A DNA stretch of 64,000 nt. Origin: Prosapia bicincta (lineage: Eukaryota; Arthropoda; Insecta; Hemiptera; Cercopidae). Below are positions 1-11,925 of this stretch, in pieces. A model generated the notes under the pieces. The model did no database searches, was not told where the DNA came from, and saw only the letters and a program-made list of their open reading frames with translations. The position numbers and the translations under genes were made by a program. Where the stretch lies: the NCBI GenBank assembly GCA_036971475.1, contig JBAIZL010000007.1, positions 28,191,447 through 28,255,446 on the forward strand. Reading direction: 5' to 3'. How positions within the stretch are numbered: position 1 is the stretch's first letter; each line of letters opens with the position of its first letter.

Positions 1-50
1 ATTTTAGAAATCGGCCCATACCTAATATATATGTATATAAAAACCGCCAA

Positions 51-116
<66 letters not shown>

Positions 117-833
117 CAATTATATGGTCCCGTGGAATGGGATTTAAGATTTTTTTTCTACAAAATAATCTATATTATGTTCTACGTGGAGGCAGGCATT
201 TTACATTGCTTTAGCAGATAAAATAGTTATTGTTTTCATTTTTATAAAAATAATTTTGACAGAATTTTATAGCTCCTTGTATTTATAAATCAAGAAAAAA
301 TATTTTTAATGGTTTACTATTGTTACTACTTTTAACGAATTATTATTTATTATTAAAGACTTTCAAATGTAAAACTTTGTAATATATATAGAACAAATTA
401 TCAGTCATAACTAAACTTTCCGAGTGCAGAAAACTTGATCTGTAAGCGTTGCAGATCAGACTAATCGAGCCCAGTCTTTTTATCTCACTATTAGGCCTTA
501 TCTCAACTTCTTATGATCGTAGACGTAAACATCGGAGGGACAGGTATACGAGAGTGATGACTCAGGTCGATAATGGTCAGGCAGAGAGCCCCCAACGGCC
601 CCCAACATACCATGCACAAGTGCCTGTGCACACTGTAACTGCGTCCTCGGAAGGAATGTATTAAACATAAATGTAAATTTCAAGTTACATAAAAGAACAA
701 GTTGTGCGTTTACTAATAACAATATTTAACAACTATATTCAAAATTTTACGTTGATTACTTCACTAGATCTAAGAGCTCCCACAAGATGCGTGAAGAGTT
801 TGCGTCCGGCCAAGTCTCCACAAACACGTATAG
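1..833. other. AT-rich sequence without a gene
   Basis: AT-rich DNA containing one TA microsatellite (listed separately). The ORFs seen here are at most 74 codons, overlap on opposite strands, and show no recognisable domain, splice structure or compositional signal. I see no RNA gene. Confidence 0.6.
54..111. repeat. (TA)n microsatellite
   Basis: An uninterrupted TA dinucleotide run of nearly 60 bp within AT-rich DNA. It is a simple repeat and its length is probably polymorphic. Confidence 0.95.
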
Positions 834-2080
<1,247 letters not shown>

Positions 2081-2481
2081 GTTTTTATATAATTTCGTTA
2101 TAAAGTTGTAACGATTTATATTTTATTTATATTTAATCGTCAACTGTTCATACATAGAGAAAACTTGTTTGTGCATGTCAGCCAGAGCGGCGAATGTCGC
2201 GTGCGTATTAGGCCTACTGGTTTCAAAAATTTAAATACAATTAAATTGTATTAAGAAATAAAATGAATAAAGATGACAACATTAACTTTATCATGATTTA
2301 TTCAACTTAATTTTCTTTAATTAATACATATATTTAAAGTTTTTAATATAATAATACTGTAAGCTAGAAAGATGTTATAAAATGCTCTGCTTTTGTGACC
2401 GTATCAGACAGGCGGATTCTGTCGCTTACGCGCGCACAAAATATAAATCGTTACAACTTTTTAACGAAATTATATAAAAAC
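2081..2481. mobile_element. MITE-like element with 44-bp terminal inverted repeats
   Basis: The ends 2081-2124 and 2438-2481 are inverted copies of each other across 44 bp with one mismatch (position 2101). Both outer ends read GTTTTTATATAATTTCGTTA. The 313-bp interior is AT-rich with two short CG-rich patches and no ORF. Size, non-coding interior and near-perfect inverted ends fit a miniature inverted-repeat transposable element. I cannot see a convincing target-site duplication, so the superfamily is unknown and the true ends could differ by a few bases. Confidence 0.7.
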
Positions 2482-4278
2482 GCAAAACTTTCCAAAAAAT
2501 AACTTTAGGTTATCAGCAATAATGTACAGTGAATAAAGTATTAAAATTGTAAAGTTTGTAACACAACTTTTTAATTTAAAAAGAAAGTGCCTATAAAATA
2601 CTAAAAATTACAAACAAATCCGCCATTTTGTTGTGGTTTGAATATTATTATTTCTAATTTATACCATCATTTAGTACATTATCAAAAGATGTTCCAGTCA
2701 AAATTTCAAACTAATATACCCAAAAACAGCCGAGATACGACGAGTTAAACTTAAAATTTCACTAAATTTAGAAAATATAAAAAATGACAACTTTCGTTAT
2801 TTTAAATATGTTCCGATGGGGTAATTTGCGGTAACTTTGTACAGAAACATTCTCAAGTCATATACTTTCGATTAAAATTAGTTTGATTCGGTAATGACGA
2901 CCTGGCCACTTCGACGCTAAAATCGGGGGTGAGCTGCACGCCTAACGCCTAATGTCCCTGTGAGGATATTTATCCTCCTTGTATCCAGACAAATTAGTAT
3001 TTTAGTGTAGCTTAGTGATGTATATGTATATCAAATATGTTGGTGCGAAAAACATTATGAAGCAGAATGACTTTACAAAATGCCCATAGCAACCCATAAA
3101 ATGCTAATTATAAAATTACATCCCTTCCACAGTCATCTATGTCAGGGGAAATGTAGTTTCGTCTAAACGCCATTCTCGGAGCGTCATTAAATAGCAATAT
3201 TAACAGATGGACAATATTTACGGTATGATTCTGTCAATACTTTCGTCTACCTTTTTATTTGTAAAACTTCCACAGTAAATTTCTTTCACTGGTTAAGCTC
3301 AAATAAGTGAAAAATTAAACTATTTCGTTCAAGTGTCAAAAAGGAAACGCTTTTAAATGTAACTCTATATTATTTTAAAACAATATTTAACAGAAAAACA
3401 ATAATTATATCAAGTTACATTTTGATTAATATTACTTAAAATTATTGGTACAGTCAATAAGTTGGAGGCAGCGAGGACAGAAAAAACTAGAGGACATCGT
3501 AGCTGACCCCCCCCCCCCGCCAAGATGGCGCCCTCAAGCGATGAGTCACCCTAGTGGAGAGCGTGACATCACTTTTAGGCGATGCGATACACACATATAC
3601 TCATAAAATATTATTGACTAAGCTACTAGACTGCTGGCATAAATAATTAGCCTAATATAAACACCGCATATAATAAATGTAACTGTCAATAAATACTGAT
3701 TATTAATACGTTTTATACAATAAATCAATAATAGAAATAAAATATTAATGACTAAATTACTAGACTTGGTGCGTAAATATATAGAACTCTTCCGTAGAGT
3801 TATTGTGGAGCAATAAGGAAAACTTTCCTTGATTTCCCTGCAGTTTACTCTACGGACAAATTTAATATTTTTATAATCAGTGTGTATAAAGTACTTCAAT
3901 GTGAGGTTACAAAATTATTGTAAAAACTTTAATTCCAAATTGCATTAAAACATTTAGCATCATCGTTCCAAATCACTAACGATTGTAGGGCAGTGATGTA
4001 TATAATGTGTTTTTAATATATTGTATTAATGTCTATAGCAATTCTATTTCATTTCCATGAAATATTTTATAAAATTAAAAAATTTTGTCCATCGTAATTC
4101 CTGTAGGGATTATGTATTACCATAAAACTAAATGCTATTATTTTTTGACGATGGTGACATGTTTAAAACGCTGTTGGAGAGAAGCGCTAGTCAAGTTAGG
4201 CGCTAGGCAAGCCAGATCCCCCACCAAGATGGCGGACCTTGCTTCACCGGCGCTATGATATGAGAATACTTATGTGGG
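2482..4278. other. AT-rich sequence without a recognisable gene
   Basis: No supported coding region. The longest minus-strand ORF (3618-3899, 93 codons) overlaps a local direct repeat and has no domain. A run of 12 C lies at 3507-3518, followed by GCCAAGATGGCG; a similar CACCAAGATGGCGG occurs near 4221. The stretch may therefore include two copies of an unnamed dispersed repeat. Confidence 0.5.
3602..3780. repeat. Diverged direct repeat pair, about 135 bp apart
   Basis: A segment of about 44 bp starting with ATAAAATATTA.TGACTAA and ending ..GCATAAATA/..GCGTAAATA occurs at about 3602-3646 and again at about 3737-3780 with several mismatches. This is a minor local duplication with no function suggested. 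Confidence 0.6.
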
Positions 4279-7200
4279 TGATCAAATTGGGCCCACGGAC
4301 TGTTTGGAGGTAGTGTCGAATTGGGCACACGTTCTGTTTGGAGGTAGTGTCAAATTGGGTCCATGGTCAGTTCGGAGGTAGTGTCGAATTGGGTCCATGG
4401 TCAGTTCGGAGGTAGTGTCGGATTGGGCCCATGGCCAGTTCGGAGGTAGTGTCGAATTGGGCCCATGGTCAGTTCGGAGGTAGTGTCGGATTGGGACCAT
4501 GGTCAATTCGGAAACAGTGTCGAATTGGGCACATGGCCAGCTATTAGGCAGTGTCGGATTGGGGCCCATGGTCAGTTCTGAGGCAGTGTCGAATTACGTC
4601 CATAGTCATTTCGGAGGTAGTACCGAATTAGGTCCATAATCAGTTCGGAGGCAGTATCGGATTGGGCCCATAGTCAGTTCTGGGGCAGTGTCAAATTGGT
4701 TCCATGGTCAGTTCGGAGGTAGTGTCGGGTTGGGCCCATGGTCAGTACGGAGGCAGTGTCGGGTTGGGCACATAGTCAGTACGGAGGCAGTGTCGGGTTG
4801 GGCACATAGTCAGTACGGAGGCAGTGTCGGGTTGGGCCCATGGTCAGTTCTGGGGCAGTGTCAAATTGGTTCCATGGTCAGTTCGGAGGTAGTGTCGGGT
4901 TGGGCCGATGATCAGTTCGGAGGAAGTGTTGGATTGGGCCCTTGGTCAGTACGGAGGCAGGGTCGGGTTGGGCCCATGGTCAGTACGGAGGCAGTGTCGG
5001 GTTGGGCCCATAGTCAGTTCTGGGGCAGTGTCAAATTGGTTCCATGGTCAGTTCGGAGGTAGTGTCGGGTTGGGCCGATGATCAGTTCGGAGGAAGTGTT
5101 GGATTGGGCCCTTGGTCAGTACGGAGGCAGGGTCGGGTTGGGCCCATGGTCAGTACGGAGGCAGTGTCGGGTTGGGCACATAGTCAGTACGGAGGCAGTG
5201 TCGGGTTGGGCACATAGTCAGTACGGAGGCAGTGTCGGGTTGGGCACATAGTCAGTACGGAGGCAGTGTCGGGTTGGGCCCATGGTCAGTTCTGGGGCAG
5301 TGTCAAATTGGTTCCATGGTCAGTTCGGAGGTAGTGTCGGGTTGGGCCGATGATCAGTTCGGAGGAAGTGTTGGATTGGGCCCTTGGTCAGTACGGAGGC
5401 AGGGTCGGGTTGGGCCCATGGTCAGTACGGAGGCAGTGTCGGGTTGGGCCCATAGTCAGTTCTGGGGCAGTGTCAAATTGGTTCCATGGTCAGTTCGGAG
5501 GTAGTGTCGGGTTGGGCCGATGATCAGTTCGGAGGAAGTGTTGGATTGGGCCCTTGGTCAGTACGGAGGCAGTGTCGGGTTGGGCCCATGGTCAGTACGG
5601 AGGCAGTGTCGGGTTGGGCACATAGTCAGTACGGAGGCAGTGTCGGGTTGGGCACATAGTCAGTACGGAGGCAGTGTCGGGTTGGGCACATAGTCAGTAC
5701 GGAGGCAGTGTCGGGTTGGGCCCATGGTCAGTACGGAGGCAGTGTCGGGTTGGGCACATAGTCAGTACGGAGGCAGTGTCGGGTTGGACCCTTGGTCAGT
5801 ACGGAGGCAGGGTCGGGTTGGGCACATGGTCAGTACGGAGGCAGTGTCGGGTTGGGCCCATGGTCAGTACGGAGGCAGTGTCGGGTTGGGCCCATGGTCA
5901 GCACGGAGGCAGTGTCGGGTTGGGCACATAGTCAGTACGGAGGCAGGGTCGGGTTGGGCACATGGTCAGTACGGAGGCAGTGTCGGGTTGGGCACATAGT
6001 CAGTACGGAGGCAGTGTCGGGTTGGGCCCTTGGTCAGTACGGAGGCAGTGTCGGGTTGGGCACATAGTCAGTACGGAGGCAGTGTCGGGTTGGGCACATA
6101 GTCAGTACGGAGGCAGTGTCGGGTTGGGCACATAGTCAGTACGGAGGCAGTGTCGGGTTGGGCACATGGTCAGTACGGAGGCAGTGTCGGGTTGGGCACA
6201 TGGTCAGTACGGAGGCAGTGTCGGGTTGGGCACATGGTCAGTACGGAGGCAGTGTCGGGTTGGGCACATAGTCAGTACGGAGGCAGTGTCGGGTTGGGCA
6301 CATAGTCAGTACGGAGGCAGTGTCGGGTTGGGCACATAGTCAGTACGGAGGCAGTGTCGGGTTGGGCACATAGTCAGTACGGAGGCAGTGTCGGGTTGGG
6401 CACATGGTCAGTACGGAGGCAGTGTCGGGTTGGGCACATAGTCAGTACGGATTCAGTGTCGGGTTGGGCCCATGGTCAGTACGGAGGCAGTGTCGGGTTG
6501 GGCCCATGGTCAGTACGGAGGCAGTGTCGGGTTGGGCCCATGGTCAGTACGGAGGCAGTGTCGGGTTGGGCCCATGGTCAGTACGGAGGCAGGGTCGGGT
6601 TGGGCCCATGGTAAGTACGGAGGCAGTGTCGGGTTGGGCCCATGGTCAGTACGGAGGAAGTGTTGGATTGGGCCCTTGGTCAGTACGGAGGCAGGGTCGG
6701 GTTGGGCCCATGGTCAGTACGGAGGCAGTGTCGGGTTGGGCCCATGGTCAGTACGGAGGCAGTGTCGGGTTGGGCCCATGGTAAGTTCGGTGGCAGTGTC
6801 GGATTGGGGCCATGGTCAATTCGGAGACAGTGTCGAATTGGGCCCATGGCCAGTTATTAGGCAGTGTCGAATTAGTTCCATGGTCAGTTCGGAGGTAGTG
6901 TCGATTTGACCCGTGGTCGGTTCGGAGGTAGAGTCTAATTGAACACATGGTCGGTTCGGAGGTAGTGTCGAATTGGGCCGATATTCAGTTCGGAGGCAGT
7001 GTCGGATTGTGCCCATGGTCAACACGGAGGCAGTGTTGGGTTGGGCGCATGGTCAGTTATTAGGCAGTGTCGGATTGGGCCCATGGTGATTTCGGAGAAA
7101 GTGTCGAATTGGGCCCATGGTCAGTTCTAAGGCAGTGTCGTATTGGGCCCATGGTCAGTTCTGAGGCAGTGTCGAATTACGTCCATAGTCATTTCGGAGG

Positions 7201-10200
7201 TAGTACCGAATTAGGTCCATAATCAGTTTGGAGGCAGTATCGGATTGGGCCCATAGTCAGTTCTGGGGCAGTGTCAAATTGGTTCCATGGTCAGTTCTGA
7301 GACAGTGTCAAATTGGTTCCATGGTCAGTTCGGAGGTAGAGTCGAATTGAACCCATGGTCGGTTTGGAGGTAGTGACGAATTGGGCCGATGATCAGTTCG
7401 GAGGCAGTGTCGGATTGTGCCCATGGTCAGTACGGAGGCAGTGTCGGGTTGGGCCCATGGTCAGTTCGGAGGCAGTGTCGGATTGGTTCCATGGTCAGTT
7501 CGGAGGTAGTGTCGAATTGAACCCATGGTCGGTTTGGAGGTAGAGTCGAATTGGGCCGATGATCAGTTCGAAGGTAGAGTCGGATTGTGCCCATGGTCAG
7601 TACGGAGGCAGTGTCGGGTTGGGCCCATGGTCAATACGGAGCCAGTGTCGGGTTGGGCCCATGGTAAGTTCGGAGGCAGTGTCGGATTGAGGCCATGGTC
7701 AATTCGGAGACAGTGTCGAATTGGGCCCATGGCCAGTTATTAGGCAGTGTCGAATTAGTTCCATGGTCAGTTCGGAGGTAGTGTCGATTTGACCCGTGGT
7801 CGGTTCGGAGGTAGAGTCGAATTGAACCCATGGTCGGTTCGGAGGTAGTGTCGAATTGGGCCCATGGCCAGTTATTAGGCAGTGTCGGATTGGGCCCATG
7901 GTCAGTTCTGAGGCAGTGTCGAATTGGTTCCATGGTCAGTTCGGAGGTAGTGTCGAATTGCACCCATGGTCGGTTCGGAGGTAGTGTGGAATTGGGCCGT
8001 TGATCAGTTCGCAGGCAGTGTCGGATTGGGCCCTTGGTCATTACGGAGCCAGTGTTGGGTTGGGCGCATGGTGAGTTATTAGGCAGTGTCGGATTATGCC
8101 TACGGTCATTTCGGAGACAGTGTCGAATTGGGCCCATGGTCAGTTATTAGGCAGTGTCGGATTGGGCCCATGGTCATTTCGGAGACAGTGTCGAATTGGG
8201 CCCATGGTCAGTTCTAAGGCAGTGTCGTATTGGGCCCATATCGGAGGTAGTGTCGAATTGCACCCATGGTCGGTTCGGAGGTAGTGTCGAATTGGGCCGT
8301 TGATCAGTACGCAGGCAGTGTCGGATTGGGCACATAGTCAGTACGGAGGCAGTGTCGGGTTGGGCCCATGGTCAGCACGGAGGCAGTGTCGGGTTGGGCC
8401 CTTGGTCAGTACGGAGGCAGTGTCGGGTTGGGCACATAGTCAGTACGGAGGCAGTGTCGGGTTGGGCACATAGTCAGTACGGAGGCAGTGTCGGGTTGGG
8501 CCCATGGTCAGTACGGAGGCAGTGTCGGGTTGGGCACATAGTCAGTACGGAGGCAGTGTCGGGTTGGGCACATAGTCAGTACGGAGGCAGTGTCGGGTTG
8601 GGCCCATGGTCAGTACGGAGGCAGTGTCGGGTTGGGGCCATGGTCAGTACGGAGGCAGTGTCGGGTTGGGCACATAGTCAGTACGGAGGCAGTGTCGGGT
8701 TGGGCCCATGGTCAGTACGGAGGCAGTGTCGGGTTGGGGCCATGGTCAGTACGGAGGCAGTGTCGGGTTGGGCCCATGGTCAGTACGGAGGCAGTGTCGG
8801 GTTGGGGCCATGGTCAGTACGGAGGCAGTGTCGGGTTGGACCCTTGGTCAGTACGGAGGCAGTGTCGGGTTGGGCCCATAGTCAGTACGGAGGCAGTGTC
8901 GGGTTGGGCCCATGGTCAGTACGGAGGCAGTGTCGGGTTGGGGCCATGGTCAGTACGGAGGCAGTGTCGGGTTGGGCACATAGTCAGTACGGAGGCAGTG
9001 TCGGGTTGGGGCCATGGTCAGTACGGAGGCAGTGTCGGGTTGGGCCCATGGTCAGTACGGAGGCAGTGTCGGGTTGGGGCCATGGTCAGTACGGAGGCAG
9101 TGTCGGGTTGGACCCTTGGTCAGTACGGAGGCAGTGTCGGGTTGGGCACATGGTCAGTACGGAGGCAGTGTCGGGTTGGGCACATAGTCAGTACGGAGGC
9201 AGTGTCGGGTTGGACCCTTGGTCAGTACGGAGGCAGTGTCGGGTTGGGCACATGGTCAGTACGGAGGCAGTGTCGGGTTGGGGCCATGGTCAGTACGGAG
9301 GCAGTGTCGGGTTGGGCCCATGGTCAGTACGGAGGCAGTGTCGGGTTGGGCCCATGGTCAGTACGGAGGCAGTGTCGGGTTGGGCACATGGTCAGTACGG
9401 AGGCAGTGTCGGGTTGGGCACATAGTCAGTACGGAGGCAGTGTCGGGTTGGGCCCATGGTCAGTACGGAGGCAGTGTCGGGTTGGGGCCATGGTCAGTAC
9501 GGAGGCAGTGTCGGGTTGGGCACATGGTCAGTACGGAGGCAGTGTCGGGTTGGGCACATAGTCAGTACGGAGGCAGTGTCGGGTTGGGCCCATGGTCAGT
9601 ACGGAGGCAGTGTCGGGTTGGGGCCATGGTCAGTACGGAGGCAGTGTCGGGTTGGGCCCATGGTCAGTACGGAGGCAGTGTCGGGTTGGGGCCATGGTCA
9701 GTACGGAGGCAGTGTCGGGTTGGACCCTTGGTCAGTACGGAGGCAGTGTCGGGTTGGGCACATGGTCAGTACGGAGGCAGTGTCGGGTTGGGCACATAGT
9801 CAGTACGGAGGCAGTGTCGGGTTGGACCCTTGGTCAGTACGGAGGCAGTGTCGGGTTGGGCACATAGTCAGTACGGAGGCAGTGTCGGGTTGGGCACATA
9901 GTCAGTACGGAGGCAGTGTCGGGTTGGGCCCTTGGTCAGTACGGAGGCAGTGTCGGGTTGGACCCTTGGTCAGTACGGAGGCAGTGTCGGGTTGGACCCT
10001 TGGTCAGTACGGAGGCAGTGTCGGGTTGGGCACATGGTCAGTACGGAGGCAGTGTCGGGTTGGGCACATAGTCAGTACGGAGGCAGTGTCGGGTTGGGCC
10101 CATGGTCAGTACGGAGGCAGTGTCGGGTTGGGCACATAGTCAGTACGGAGGCAGTGTCGGGTTGGACCCTTGGTCAGTACGGAGGCAGTGTCGGGTTGGG

Positions 10201-11494
10201 CACATAGTCAGTACGGAGGCAGTGTCGGGTTGGGCACATGGTCAGTTCGGAGGCAGTGTCGGGTTGGGCACATAGTCAGTACGGAGGCAGTGTCGGGTTG
10301 GGCACATAGTCAGTACGGAGGCAGTGTCGGGTTGGGCCCATGGTCAGTTCTGGGGCAGTGTCAAATTGGTTCCATGGTCAGTTCGGAGGTAGTGTCGGGT
10401 TGGGCACATAGTCAGTACGGAGGCAGTGTCGGGTTGGACCCTTGGTCAGTACGGAGGCAGTGTCGGGTTGGGCCCATGGTCAGTACGGAGGCAGTGTCGG
10501 GTTGGGCCCATGGTCAGTACGGAGGCAGTGTCGGGTTGGGCACATAGTCAGTACGGAGGCAGTGTCGGGTTGGACCCTTGGTCAGTACGGAGGCAGTGTC
10601 GGGTTGGGCACATAGTCAGTACGGATTCAGTGTCGGGTTGGGCCCATGGTCAGCACGGAGGCAGTGTCGGATTGGGCCAATGGTCAGTTCGGAGGCAGTG
10701 TCGGATTGGGCCGATGATCAGTCCGGAGGCAGTGTCGGATTGGGCCCTTGGTCAGTACGGAGGCAGTGTCGGGTTGGGCCCATGGTCAGTTCGGAGGCAG
10801 TGTCGTATTGGGCCCATGGTCAATTCGGAGACAGTGTCGAATTGGGCCCATGGCCAGTTATTAGGCAGTGTCGAATTAGTTCCTTGGTCAGTTCGAAGGT
10901 AGTGTCAAATTGAACCCATGGTCGGTTAGGAGGTAGAGTCGAATTGAACCCATGGGCGGTTTCTAGGTAGTGTCGAATTGGGCCGATGATCAGTTCGGAG
11001 GCAGTGTCGGATTGTGCCCATGGTCAGTACGGAGGCAGTGTCGGGTTGGGCCCATGGTCAGTACGGAGGCAGTGTCGGATTGGTTCCATGGTCAGTTCGG
11101 AGGTAGTGTCGAATTGCACCCATGGTCGGTTCGGAGGTAGTGTCGAATTGGGCCGATGATCAGTCCGGAGGCAGTGTCGGATTGGGCCCTTGGTCAGTAC
11201 GGAGGCAGTGTCGGGTTGGGCCCATGGTCAGTTCGGAGGCAGTGTCGTATTGGGCCCATGGTCAATTCGGAGACAGTGTCGAATTGGGCCCATGGCCAGT
11301 TATTAGGCAGTGTTGGATTGGGCCCATGGTCAATTCTTAGGTAGCGTCGAATTAGTTCCATGGTCAGTTCGGACGTAGTGTCGAATTGAACCCATGGTCA
11401 GTTCGGAGGTAGAGTCGAATTGAACCCATGGTCGGTTCGGAGGTATTGTCGAATTGGGCCGATGATCAGTTCGGAGGCAATGTCGGATTGTGCC
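4279..11494. repeat. Satellite 1: 34-bp tandem repeat, about 212 copies
   Basis: The repeat unit is 34 bp. On the plus strand a typical copy holds GTCAGTACGGAGGCAGTG, then TCGGGTTGGGCCCATG. Common variants read CACATAG or CCCTTGG in the last part. One monomer is about 65% GC, far above the flanks. Two homogenised cores (about 4730-6780 and 8330-10650) are nearly identical copy to copy. They are separated and flanked by older copies (about 4279-4730, 6780-8330, 10650-11494) using GTCGAATTGGG, TTATTAGGCAG or GATGATCAGTTC variants. Because 34 is not a multiple of 3, each ORF cycles through all three frames, giving a false 34-residue protein repeat of up to 357 codons. Confidence 0.98.
4679..5630. 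repeat. Higher-order repeat blocks in satellite 1 (170 and 272 bp)
   Basis: The marker TTCTGGGGCAGTGTCAAATT recurs at about 4679, 4849, 5019, 5291 and 5461, spaced 170, 170, 272 and 170 bp, which is 5, 5, 8 and 5 monomers. Each marker is followed by the same ordered variants (GGTTCCATGG, GGGCCGATGATC, GTGTTGGATTGGGCCCTTGG). This shows amplification of multi-monomer blocks. Isolated copies of the marker recur near 7260 and 10348. Confidence 0.88.
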
Positions 11495-11925
11495 CGTACC
11501 TCTACAATCATGATCTACAAAATGGAATCCTCGCACCCACCTTAGCTTTAAATGCATTCAAAAATCTAAAATAGCTGTTTGCTTAGTCCGATGGTGGTCA
11601 AAAATATATTTTAGGCGATTGAAACACGTCCTTTTTATATCTATATCGAGTTACTTTATGTTACAAGAGCACAAAATGATAAAGCCCCCTTGTCAAACCA
11701 ATGCCACTGGACGCTTCAGTATGTCACTGTTATAGGGTTAACAAAAACGGATACATAAGTATTTTTAATGAATATTAAATTACTTTTGTTTTAGTAAAGT
11801 TGCATTTAATAATAAATTGTATTTATTTGCTTCCATTATGTTTTAGTTTTTAAATTCGTTCATACCTAAAATAAAAACGAGTTTCTGATCCCTTACGAAA
11901 CTAATGTGGCCGACTGACCAGGGAT
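11495..11925. other. Unique spacer between satellites 1 and 2
   Basis: About 430 bp, mostly AT-rich, matching neither neighbouring satellite. I see no domain-bearing ORF, inverted repeat or RNA gene. A minus-strand ORF of 75 codons (11330-11557) only bridges the end of satellite 1 into this spacer. Confidence 0.7.

Noticed and set aside
8352..9561. Long open frames (357 and 323 codons) encoding a 34-residue repeat protein in satellite 1
   Set aside because: The 34-bp unit lacks stops in most variants, so several overlapping frames on the same strand are open at once and give the same repeated peptide. There is no promoter, splice or composition evidence, and frames end wherever a CATAG variant falls in phase.
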